The notes under the pieces were generated by a model. It was not told the DNA's origin. It ran no database searches and saw nothing but the letters and a program-made list of their open reading frames with translations. From Luteimonas kalidii (GTDB lineage: Bacteria > Pseudomonadota > Gammaproteobacteria > Xanthomonadales > Xanthomonadaceae), in contig NZ_JARXRO010000011.1 in the NCBI RefSeq assembly GCF_029887935.1, forward strand, positions 95,485 to 159,484: a stretch of DNA of 64,000 nucleotides, written 5' to 3'. A program made the position numbers and the translations under genes. Shown here in pieces: positions 31,198 to 39,728 of the stretch (positions within the stretch are counted from its first letter, which is position 1; every line of letters starts with the position of its first letter).

Positions 31198-31611
31198 GTC
31201 GCGGGCGGGTCTGCGCAGCAGGCCAGCCGCGCGCTGGCACGCAGCCCGAGTGCCAGCGCGTGCCCCGGAGGGCGAAGTGAGAAGGGGTGCGACCGGCCGA
31301 TCGTGCGCGCCGCCGCGAGCCAGCCGCGCAGTCTTCACGTCGGGGCGGATATGTTCACCCGGATGCGCGGCAGCGGTGCCGCCGCCTCAAGCTGCACAAG
31401 GGTCTTCGCTGCCGTCCGCCTCGCCCGGGGTGCGCCGGCCCGCACGCGGGAAATGGTGTGCCAGCCTCGGTGCAACGCCCCGCCGCACGCCTCTGCCGGG
31501 ACGGGGACACGACAGGCACACGGCTGCTGGAGTCCGCCCCCGTTCATCTTCGTGCACCGATTCGCCGCCAAGCTGTCGCCCGCCTTGTCCAACCCTGCCA
31601 GGAACCTTCCG
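31198..31611 (+). other. tolA-tolB intergenic region with a strong stem-loop
   Basis: This 414-base gap is unusually long for a tol operon. It holds a perfect 11-bp inverted repeat (CGCGCTGGCAC 31230-31240, GTGCCAGCGCG 31250-31260, 9-base loop), 32 bases after the tolA stop. It lacks a T tract. The structure could attenuate read-through or protect the tolQRA mRNA end, implying a separate tolB-pal promoter in the remaining ~350 bases. I could not point to that promoter, and no gene is supported here. Confidence 0.55.
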
Positions 31612-32931
31612 ATGAGCTTCACCAAGCGTTGCCTGCTCGCCGTGCTCGCGCTGTTGCTGCCGTTCGCCGCGGCGGCCCAGCAACAGGGTCTCGAGATCGA
31701 CATCATCGGCGGCAACGCCTCCGCGCTGCCGATCGCCGTCGTGCCGATGCCCTATCAGGGGTCGGCGACCGCCCCGACCACCGACGTGGCTGCCGTGGTG
31801 CGCGCCGACCTCGAGCGCTCCGGCCAGTTCCGGACCTTGCCCGAAGGCGACATGGCCAGCCGTCCCACCAGCGGAGGCGAGGTCGACTATCCGGCCTGGC
31901 GCGCGCTGCGGCAGGACTTCCTGGTCGTCGGCCGGGTTGTGGATGCCGCCGAAGGCAGCTACCGGGTCGAGTACGAACTGTTCGACGTGGCCAAGCAACA
32001 GCGCCTGCTGGGGCTGGCGATGACCGCGCGCTCGAACGCCATGCGCGACGTCGCCCACCAGATGGCCGACGCGATCTACGAGAAGATCCTGGGCGTGCGC
32101 GGCGCGTTCTGGACCCGCATCGCCTATGTCACCGCCACCGGCGTGGGGCAGGGCAGCCGCTACGCGCTGATGGTCGCCGATGCGGACGGCTACAACCCGC
32201 AGACCGTGGTGCGTTCCAACGAGCCGCTGCTCTCGCCGGCCTGGAGCCCGGACGGCCGCAAGCTGGCCTACGTGAGCTTCGAGCGCGGCAATTCCTCGAT
32301 CTACATCCAGGACATCACCACCGGCGGGCGCGAACTGGTGTCCAGCTTCCGCGGCATCAACAGCGGCCCGGCGTTCTCGCCCGACGGCTCGCGCCTGGCG
32401 CTGACGCTTTCGCGCAGCGGCAACCCCGAGATCTACGTGATGGACCTGGGCAGCAAGGCGCTGACCCAGATCACCAACCAGTTCGGCATCGACACCGCGC
32501 CGGTGTGGAGCCCGGACGGCAACAGCCTGTACTTCACCTCCGACCGCGGCGGCCGGCCGCAGGTGTACCAGGTGTCGGCCTCGGGCGGCGGCGCCAGCCG
32601 CGTGACCTTCGAGGGCAGCTACAACGCCGATCCGAGCATTTCCTGGGACGGTCAGAAGATCGCCGTGGCCCAGGGTTCGGGCAACACCTACCGGGTCGCG
32701 GTGATGGACCGCAGCATGGGATCGCCCCGCTGGTCGACCCTGTCCCCTGGCTCGCTCGACGAGTCCCCCAGCTTCGCCCCCAACGCCAGCATGCTGCTCT
32801 ACGCGGCGCGTGAAGGGCGCCGGGGCGTCCTGTATGCTGTCTCGGCCGATGGCCGCGTACGTCAACGCCTCGTCCTTGCGGACGGGGACGTACGCGAGCC
32901 GGCCTGGGGTCCGTACCGCTCCCAGCGCTGA
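31612..32931 (+). CDS. tolB: Tol-Pal system beta-propeller TolB
   Basis: A 439-residue periplasmic protein. A signal peptide (MSFTKRCLLAVLALLLPFAA, cleavage after A-A-A-A-Q region) precedes the N-terminal TolA/Pal-interaction domain (about 25-170) and a six-bladed propeller with repeated W-S-P-D-G-x-x-L-x-x-x-S motifs (seen at S-P-A-W-S-P-D-G-R-K-L-A-Y-V-S and A-P-V-W-S-P-D-G-N-S-L-Y-F-T-S). It binds Pal and is released by TolA during constriction. AGGAA seven bases before the ATG fixes the start. A long in-frame upstream extension is rejected because it would bury the signal peptide. Confidence 0.97.
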   Translation: MSFTKRCLLAVLALLLPFAAAAQQQGLEIDIIGGNASALPIAVVPMPYQGSATAPTTDVAAVVRADLERSGQFRTLPEGDMASRPTSGGEVDYPAWRALRQDFLVVGRVVDAAEGSYRVEYELFDVAKQQRLLGLAMTARSNAMRDVAHQMADAIYEKILGVRGAFWTRIAYVTATGVGQGSRYALMVADADGYNPQTVVRSNEPLLSPAWSPDGRKLAYVSFERGNSSIYIQDITTGGRELVSSFRGINSGPAFSPDGSRLALTLSRSGNPEIYVMDLGSKALTQITNQFGIDTAPVWSPDGNSLYFTSDRGGRPQVYQVSASGGGASRVTFEGSYNADPSISWDGQKIAVAQGSGNTYRVAVMDRSMGSPRWSTLSPGSLDESPSFAPNASMLLYAAREGRRGVLYAVSADGRVRQRLVLADGDVREPAWGPYRSQR

Positions 32932-32995
32932 CATGTTCTGCACATCCGCCCCATCAACCTGAACATCCGCAACAAGCCCTGAGGATCGACGAGAA

Positions 32996-33523
32996 ATGAA
33001 CGCCAACAAGCCCGCCGTGCTCGGCAAGGCCCTCCTGATCGCCGTGATGTGCGTCGCCGCTGCTGCTGCCTGCTCCAAGAAGGTCAAGGAAGCACCGCCC
33101 GCCGAACCCTCCACCGGTCCGGTGACCGATACCGCCCCGGTCACCCCGGGCGCGTACGGCCCTTCCGACCTCGACACCGATGCCTGCCTGCGCCAGCGCA
33201 CCGTGTACTTCGACCTGGACCAGGACGCGCTGCGCCCGGAGTTCCAGGCCGCGATGGCCTGCCACGCGAAGTACCTGCGTGACCGTCCGTCCTCGCGCAT
33301 CACCCTGGAAGGCAACGCCGACGAGCGCGGCAGCCGCGAGTACAACCTCGGCCTGGGCGAACGCCGCGGCAATGCCGTGTCGTCGGCCCTGCAGGCCAAC
33401 GGCGGTTCCGGCGCGCAGCTGACCGTGGTCAGCTACGGCGAGGAGCGTCCGACCTGCACCGATTCCGGTGAGGATTGCTGGGCCCGCAACCGTCGCGTCG
33501 AGATCGTCTACACGGCGAAGTAA
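32996..33523 (+). CDS. pal: peptidoglycan-associated lipoprotein Pal
   Basis: A 175-residue outer-membrane lipoprotein. The signal peptide ends in A-A-A-C with the lipidated Cys at residue 26, followed by S-K-K; the -3 residue is Ala rather than the usual Leu. A Pro/Thr-rich tether leads to the OmpA-like peptidoglycan-binding domain (about 65-175), with V-Y-F-D-L-D, L-E-G-N-A-D-E-R-G-S-R-E-Y-N-L-G-L-G and R-R-V-E-I-V-Y. The Asp and Arg that grip diaminopimelate are in the second motif. A Cys pair (T-C-T-D-S-G-E-D-C) near the C-terminus may form a disulfide, common in xanthomonad and Legionella Pal. Confidence 0.96.
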   Translation: MNANKPAVLGKALLIAVMCVAAAAACSKKVKEAPPAEPSTGPVTDTAPVTPGAYGPSDLDTDACLRQRTVYFDLDQDALRPEFQAAMACHAKYLRDRPSSRITLEGNADERGSREYNLGLGERRGNAVSSALQANGGSGAQLTVVSYGEERPTCTDSGEDCWARNRRVEIVYTAK

Positions 33524-33532
33524 GCGACACTG

Positions 33533-34339
33533 ATGCGCGCTTTCATTGTTCCAATCGCGTTCGCGGCGGCCCTCGTGGCCGCCGCGCCCGCGTTCGCCCA
33601 GCGGGCCAGCCTGGCCGACCGCGTGGCCGCGCTCGAGCTGCGTGCCGCCGACAACCAGGGCAACGTCGACCTGCTCAACCAGCTGACCGCATTGCGCTCC
33701 GAGGTGCAGGCGCTCCGCTCCCAGATCGAGGAACTGCAGCAGCAGAACGAGCAGCTGCGTTCCACCAACCGCAGCCAGTACCTGGACCTGGACGGCCGGC
33801 TCAACCGGCTGGAGGGAGGCGGGACGGCGCTGCCGGATCCGGCTGGCGCCACGTCTGCCGCGCCCGCGCCCACCGGGCCAGCCGCCGCGGCGGCTGGCGA
33901 AACGCCGCCCACGGTGCACGGCGACCCGGGCCTGCTGGCCAACAGCGCCGACGAACGCAGCGCCTACGACACCGCGTTCGATGCGCTCAAGTCCGGCGAC
34001 TATGCCCGCTCGGCGGAGCTGTTCCAGACCTTCCTGCAGATGCATCCCGAGGGCGTGTACGCGCCCAACGCGCGCTACTGGCTCGGCGAGAGCTACTACG
34101 TGACCCAGAACTACGAGCTGGCCCGGGACCAGTTCCAGGCCCTGGTGGCCCGCTATCCGACGCACGACAAGGCGCCGGGCGCGCTGCTGAAGATCGGCCT
34201 GTCGCAGTACGGCTTGCGCGACCTCGACGGCGCGGAGGCTACCCTGGCCCAGGTGGCGAACCAGTTCCCCGGCACGGACGCGGCGCGCACGGCCGAGGAT
34301 CGACTGCACGCGATCCAGCTGGCGCGCGCCACGCGCTGA
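33533..34339 (+). CDS. cpoB: cell division coordinator CpoB (YbgF)
   Basis: A 268-residue periplasmic protein with a signal peptide (MRAFIVPIAFAAALVAAAPA, cleavage near A-F-A). A trimerising coiled coil follows (about 25-90, heptads through L-R-S-Q-I-E-E-L-Q-Q-Q-N-E-Q-L), then an Ala/Pro linker and C-terminal TPRs (about 140-268) with Y-D-T-A-F-D-A-L-K-S-G-D-Y and P-N-A-R-Y-W-L-G-E-S-Y-Y. In E. coli CpoB couples PBP1b activity to Tol-driven outer-membrane constriction. PBP1b (mrcB) is also in this window, 17 kb away. It lies nine bases after pal. Confidence 0.94.
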   Translation: MRAFIVPIAFAAALVAAAPAFAQRASLADRVAALELRAADNQGNVDLLNQLTALRSEVQALRSQIEELQQQNEQLRSTNRSQYLDLDGRLNRLEGGGTALPDPAGATSAAPAPTGPAAAAAGETPPTVHGDPGLLANSADERSAYDTAFDALKSGDYARSAELFQTFLQMHPEGVYAPNARYWLGESYYVTQNYELARDQFQALVARYPTHDKAPGALLKIGLSQYGLRDLDGAEATLAQVANQFPGTDAARTAEDRLHAIQLARATR

Positions 34340-34341
34340 CC

Positions 34342-35022
34342 GTGGATGCCGCAGCGCCCGATGCGGCCGCCGCATCGACGGCGGACCGGCTCCGCATCAC
34401 CGAGATCTTCTGCTCGCTGCAGGGCGAGGCCCGCGACGCGGGCTGGCCATCGGTGTTCGTGCGCCTGACCGGATGTCCCCTGCGCTGCACCTACTGCGAC
34501 ACCGCCTACGCCTTCCACGGCGGGCAGTGGTGGGACATCGAGGCGATCGTGGCGGAAGTCGCGCGGCACGGGGTCCGCCACGTGTGCGTGACCGGCGGCG
34601 AGCCGCTGGCGCAGAAGCGCTGCATCCAGCTGCTGCGGCGGCTGTGCGACGCCGGCCACGTGGTCTCGCTGGAAACTTCGGGCGCGATCGATATCGGCGA
34701 GGTCGACCCGCGCGTCTCGCGCGTGCTCGACATCAAGACGCCCGGCTCGGGCGAGGTGGCGCGCAACCGCTGGGAGAACCTGCCGCTGCTCACCCCGCAC
34801 GACCAGGTGAAGTTCGTCGTCTGCAGCCGCGCGGACTACGAGTGGGCGCGACAGGTGCTGCACGAGCACGCGCTGCACGCGCGTTGCGACGTGCTGTTCT
34901 CGCCGAGCAAGGGCGAACTGTCGGCGACCGACCTGGCGGACTGGATCGTGGCAGACCGGCTACCGGTGAAGTTCCAGCTGCAGCTGCACAAGCTGCTGTG
35001 GAACGACGAGCCGGGACGATGA
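34342..35022 (+). CDS. queE: 7-carboxy-7-deazaguanine synthase QueE
   Basis: A 226-residue radical-SAM enzyme of the queuosine pathway, converting carboxytetrahydropterin to 7-carboxy-7-deazaguanine. The cluster motif G-C-P-L-R-C-T-Y-C-D-T has the C-x3-C-x2-C spacing of this family. Substrate-site stretches E-I-F-C-S-L-Q-G-E-A-R-D-A-G and V-T-G-G-E-P-L-A-Q are present. The start is a GTG two bases after the cpoB stop; no in-frame ATG precedes the S-L-Q-G-E motif. The placement straight behind cpoB is common in gammaproteobacteria. Confidence 0.95.
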   Translation: MDAAAPDAAAASTADRLRITEIFCSLQGEARDAGWPSVFVRLTGCPLRCTYCDTAYAFHGGQWWDIEAIVAEVARHGVRHVCVTGGEPLAQKRCIQLLRRLCDAGHVVSLETSGAIDIGEVDPRVSRVLDIKTPGSGEVARNRWENLPLLTPHDQVKFVVCSRADYEWARQVLHEHALHARCDVLFSPSKGELSATDLADWIVADRLPVKFQLQLHKLLWNDEPGR

Positions 35023-35184
35023 GCGCGGGAGTGCGATGCGTGGCAGGTGATGGGTGAGTCGGCCTGCGACCTGCGGATCGCGGCGCCAACGGCCCCGTCT
35101 TTCCGGCGCTGAGCATCCCGTCTCCGCCTGGCGCCTGCCAGCCGTTTGCAACTTCCCTCCACAGATCTCCGCTTACCGACCACG

Positions 35185-35853
35185 ATGAAAAAAGCAGTCG
35201 TCCTCCTCTCCGGCGGCATGGATTCCGCGGTCGTGCTGGCCATCGCCCGCGAGCAGGGATTCGCCGCGCACGCGTTGAGCGTGCGCTACGGCCAGCGCCA
35301 CACCTCCGAACTCGATGCCGCCACGCGCGTTGCCGCGCTGGAAGGCGCCGTCGAGCACAAGACCGTGCATGTGGACCTGCGCGCATTCGGGGGATCGGCG
35401 CTCACCGACGACATCGAGGTGCCGGACGCGGGCGGCCCCGGGATCCCGGTCACCTATGTTCCGGCGCGCAACACCATCATGCTCTCGCTCGCGCTCGGTT
35501 GGGCCGAGGTGCTGGGCGCGAACGACCTGTTCTGCGGCGTCAACGCGGTCGACTACTCGGGCTATCCCGACTGCCGACCCGAATTCATCGAGGCATTCGA
35601 ACGCCTGGCCAATGTGGCGACCAGGGCCGGTGTGGAAGGCGCGGGTCTGCGGCTGCATGCGCCGCTGCTGCACATGGGCAAGGCGGAGATCGTGCGCGAA
35701 GGGCTGCGCCTGGGCGTGGACTTCGCCGCCACGGTGTCGTGCTATCGCGCCGACGCGGAGGGGCGCGCGTGCGGGCATTGCGACGCCTGCCGCCTGCGTG
35801 CCGAGGGATTCGTCGCCGCCGGCGTCGAGGATCCGACCCGATACGCGGCCTGA
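35185..35853 (+). CDS. queC: 7-cyano-7-deazaguanine synthase QueC
   Basis: A 222-residue ATP-dependent enzyme converting carboxy-deazaguanine and ammonia to preQ0. The PP-loop L-S-G-G-M-D-S-A is near the N-terminus, followed by Y-V-P-A-R-N-T and [13 protein letters not shown]. The zinc site is in [10 protein letters not shown] plus the earlier S-C-Y. The start [10 protein letters not shown] is typical. The 162-base gap after queE was inspected for a preQ1 riboswitch and none was seen. Confidence 0.97.
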   Translation: MKKAVVLLSGGMDSAVVLAIAREQGFAAHALSVRYGQRHTSELDAATRVAALEGAVEHKTVHVDLRAFGGSALTDDIEVPDAGGPGIPVTYVPARNTIMLSLALGWAEVLGANDLFCGVNAVDYSGYPDCRPEFIEAFERLANVATRAGVEGAGLRLHAPLLHMGKAEIVREGLRLGVDFAATVSCYRADAEGRACGHCDACRLRAEGFVAAGVEDPTRYAA

Positions 35854-35878
35854 TCGGGGCGGTTGCCCGCGAGGACCT

Positions 35879-35899
35879 GCGGCAGGCTGTGGCTGCCGC
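35879..35899 (+). terminator. stem-loop after queC
   Basis: GCGGCAG (35879-35885) pairs with CTGCCGC (35893-35899) around a 7-base loop, 25 bases after the queC stop. The outer CCTGCG and CGCAGG can pair as an alternative. There is no T tract. It is a plausible 3' structure for the queC transcript. Confidence 0.35.
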
Positions 35900-36000
35900 T
35901 GCGCAGGAGCACGGAATTCCCGAGGCGCACCAGTGTCTCGCGGTGAGCGGTCCAGTCGCCGCCGAGCTGCGGGCGATCCGGCGTATTCATGCGATGCCGC

Positions 36001-36006
36001 TATAAT
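36001..36006 (+). promoter_or_regulatory. -10 box of the mntP promoter
   Basis: A perfect TATAAT lies just upstream of the riboswitch. No convincing -35 sequence is present at 16-18 bases. Transcription would start near 36013, directly before the first hairpin of the leader, which supports the assignment. Confidence 0.6.
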
Positions 36007-36014
36007 TGCGCGCT

Positions 36015-36218
36015 CGGGTCGTCACGACCCGGGCAATCTCCTTGGGGAGTAGCCTGCGTCCGGTGATTCCGGGCGCCCGCCCGTCAACATGCTTGGCCCG
36101 AATCGGCCATGGCGGGTGCGACCTGACGGTTGGCGAGACCAGCGAGCGATGCACGCCATGTCGGCCGGCGCGTGCGTCGCCCGTTGTGCGCCCATCTGCC
36201 CGGCCGACAGGGCGCTGC
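36015..36218 (+). promoter_or_regulatory. yybP-ykoY manganese riboswitch upstream of mntP
   Basis: The leader carries the near-invariant yybP-ykoY core CTTGGGGAGTAGCC (36041-36054) and the distal GGCGAGACCAG (36132-36142), the two junction strands that bind Mn2+ in this Rfam family. A short hairpin (CGGGTCG 36015-36021, CGACCCG 36025-36031) starts the transcript. After the aptamer, TGTCGGCCGG (36159-36168) pairs perfectly with CCGGCCGACA (36200-36209). The 3' arm of that helix abuts and partly covers the CAGGG ribosome site (36208-36212) before the mntP ATG. The expected logic is that Mn2+ binding frees the ribosome site and raises exporter synthesis. Aptamer limits are approximate (about 36032-36145). 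Confidence 0.85.
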
Positions 36219-36782
36219 ATGCATCCGCTGTCCATCCTCTTGCTCGGCCTGGCCATGTCCACCGACGCCTTCGCGGCAGCGGTCGGCAAGGGTGCTGCCA
36301 TGCTCCGACCGCGCTGGCACGATGCGGTGCGCACCGGGCTCGTGTTCGGCGTGGTCGAGGCGATCATGCCGATCGTCGGCTGGGCACTGGGCTCGTTCGC
36401 CGAGCGCTACATCGAGCACTGGGACCACTGGATCGCGTTCGCCCTGCTCTCGGCGCTCGGGCTGCACATGATCTGGAAGGCGCTGCACCAGGGGGAGGCC
36501 GCCGCAGGCGCTCCGCGCACAGGACTGTGGGCGATTGCGCTGGCGGGCCTCGCCACCAGCATCGATGCCATGGCCGTGGGCGTGGGCCTGGCCTTCATCG
36601 AGGTGAACATCCTGCTGGTCTCGCTGGTGATCGGACTGTGCACCTTCACCATGGTCACCGCCGGCGTCATGGCCGGACGCGCGCTGGGCGCGCTCATCGG
36701 CCGGCGCGCTGAGATTGCCGGCGGCGTGATCCTGATCCTGGTCGGCGCGGCGATCGTCTACGAACACGTGTTCGCGGGATGA
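36219..36782 (+). CDS. mntP: manganese efflux pump MntP
   Basis: A 187-residue, six-span inner-membrane exporter. It has the two pseudo-repeat motifs with essential acidic residues: [14 protein letters not shown] near the N-terminus and [14 protein letters not shown] in the second half. Length equals E. coli MntP (188). It removes excess Mn2+ from the cytosol and is controlled here by the riboswitch immediately upstream. CAGGG six bases before the ATG supports the start. Confidence 0.96.
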   Translation: MHPLSILLLGLAMSTDAFAAAVGKGAAMLRPRWHDAVRTGLVFGVVEAIMPIVGWALGSFAERYIEHWDHWIAFALLSALGLHMIWKALHQGEAAAGAPRTGLWAIALAGLATSIDAMAVGVGLAFIEVNILLVSLVIGLCTFTMVTAGVMAGRALGALIGRRAEIAGGVILILVGAAIVYEHVFAG

Positions 36783-36821
36783 GGGCCGCACCGCAGTGCC
36801 GGAGCGGTGCCCGAATGATGC

Positions 36822-36897
36822 TGGTGGGCCGTGATGGATTCGAACCATCGACCAGCGGATTAAAAGTCCGATGCTCTACCGACTGAGCTAACGGCCC
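36822..36897 (-). tRNA. tRNA-Lys (anticodon UUU)
   Basis: Reading the minus strand, a full cloverleaf is present: acceptor GGGCCGT with ACGGCCC, D-arm AGCTCAGTCGGTAGAGC, anticodon loop CTTTTAA giving UUU, T-arm with GGTTCGAATCC, and an encoded CCA (36822-36824). It is 76 bases with CCA. A TATAAT lies 13 bases upstream. Confidence 0.97.
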
Positions 36898-36910
36898 CTG
36901 CAGTCCGAAG

Positions 36911-36916
36911 ATTATA
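36911..36916 (-). promoter_or_regulatory. -10 box of the tRNA-Lys promoter
   Basis: A perfect TATAAT on the minus strand, 13 bases before the tRNA 5' end, is a typical distance for a tRNA gene with a short 5' leader. A clear -35 is not seen. Confidence 0.6.
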
Positions 36917-37125
36917 GGGCATGCGCCGCACCCGCCCTGTCGGCCGGCAAGGGCCACGCTGGCCCGGGCCGGGGATGTGGACGGCCCTTAGCAGTCGCGT
37001 GGCCAGCCGCGATCCCCGCACGATGTCGCGGGGCCGGTTACGGCCGCGTCGGGCAGGTGCGGCGGCGCGCCGAGCACCAACGCTGCGGCACTGTGCTACG
37101 CGTGGTGCACCAGCGCGTCAGCGCG

Positions 37126-38928
<1,803 letters not shown>

Positions 38929-39007
38929 GCCGGACAGGATACCGGCATGGTCAGGCGCGGCGGTCGGAAAAGACCGCGGGGCGCGGTCGGATCACGCCGC
39001 ATGCAGA

Positions 39008-39044
39008 GCGGCAGGAACCCCGCCTGGTGGCGGGCTCCTGCCGC
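39008..39044 (-). terminator. strong hairpin terminator after dps
   Basis: 39008-39024 pairs with 39029-39044: nine continuous pairs (GCGGCAGGA with TCCTGCCGC), a small asymmetric internal loop, then six pairs (CCCGCC with GGCGGG), closed by TGGT. It starts eight bases after the minus-strand dps stop codon. A second smaller hairpin (38960-38977, GCGGTC/GACCGC with TTTT in the loop on the transcribed strand) follows. Confidence 0.7.
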
Positions 39045-39052
39045 GCCACGGG

Positions 39053-39643
39053 TCACTGCAGCAGCGAGCGCAGCATCCAGGCGTACTTCTCGTGGGTCTG
39101 CAGGCGCTGGATCAGCAGGTCCTCGGTCGGCTCGTCGTCGCCGTCGTCGGCCACGTCGATGGCCTTGCGCGCGCTGCGGCACACCGCCTCGTTGCCGACC
39201 ACCAGCTGCCGCACCATCTCGCGCCAGTCCGGGGCCTCGGTGGCGCCGGGTTCCTCGCGGATGGACGTGAGCTGCATGAATTCGGCGTACGAGCCGGGTG
39301 CGTTGTAGCCCAGCGCGCGGATCCGCTCGGCCACATCGTCGAGCGCGTTCCACTGCTCGGTGTACTGCGCCTCGAACATGTTGTGCAGGGCGTTGAACAT
39401 CGGCCCGGTCACGTTCCAGTGGAAATTGTGGGTCTTCAGGTACAGGGTGTAGGCGTCGGCCAGGAACTTGGACAGTTCCTTCGCGATCTGGCGCCGATCC
39501 TTGTCGGAGATGCCGATGTCGATCGCAGGGCCCGCGCCTGCGGCGGGCGAGGCCGTCGGCGTGATGGTCTGGGCGGGTTTGGCATCCTTCGATCGCGCCG
39601 CCTTCGCGGGGCGGGCGGACTTGGCGGGCTTGCTCTTGGACAT
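39053..39643 (-). CDS. dps: Dps-family ferritin-like protein with basic N-terminal tail
   Basis: A 196-residue protein. Residues about 45-196 form the Dps four-helix bundle. The ferroxidase ligands appear in H-N-F-H-W-N-V-T-G-P and F-E-A-Q-Y-T-E-Q-W (His, His, Asp/Glu). The L-A-D-A-Y-T-L-Y-L-K-T-H entry and E-K-Y-A-W-M-L-R-S-L end are typical. Residues 1-38 are a Lys/Ala/Pro/Ser-rich tail (K-P-A-K-S-A-R-P-A-K-A-A-R-S-K), longer than in E. coli and likely the DNA-binding and condensing part. It sequesters iron and protects DNA in starvation and oxidative stress. GAGG lies seven bases before the ATG. It diverges from hrpA; the shared 85-base promoter region has a TATTGT -10 candidate (39672-39677). 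Confidence 0.93.
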   Translation of the reverse strand: MSKSKPAKSARPAKAARSKDAKPAQTITPTASPAAGAGPAIDIGISDKDRRQIAKELSKFLADAYTLYLKTHNFHWNVTGPMFNALHNMFEAQYTEQWNALDDVAERIRALGYNAPGSYAEFMQLTSIREEPGATEAPDWREMVRQLVVGNEAVCRSARKAIDVADDGDDEPTEDLLIQRLQTHEKYAWMLRSLLQ

Positions 39644-39728
39644 GATGGCCTCGGGGTGTGGGAATTTGGCGACAATACGCCGATGTTGAACCGGAATGCG
39701 AACCGCCTTCGCCGCTGCGAGGGCGCGA

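Noticed and set aside
31349..31364. CACCCGGATGCGCGGC in the tolA-tolB gap as a fourth REP-like site
   Set aside because: Only the first ten or so bases match the element and the rest diverges; likely chance.
35023..35184. Possible preQ1 riboswitch before queC
   Set aside because: No C-rich loop followed by an A-rich tail able to form the preQ1-I pseudoknot is visible, and no conserved preQ1-II pattern was found.
35742..35990. An 82-codon minus-strand frame overlapping the queC end
   Set aside because: No domain, antisense to the conserved Zn-binding end of QueC, and no ribosome site.
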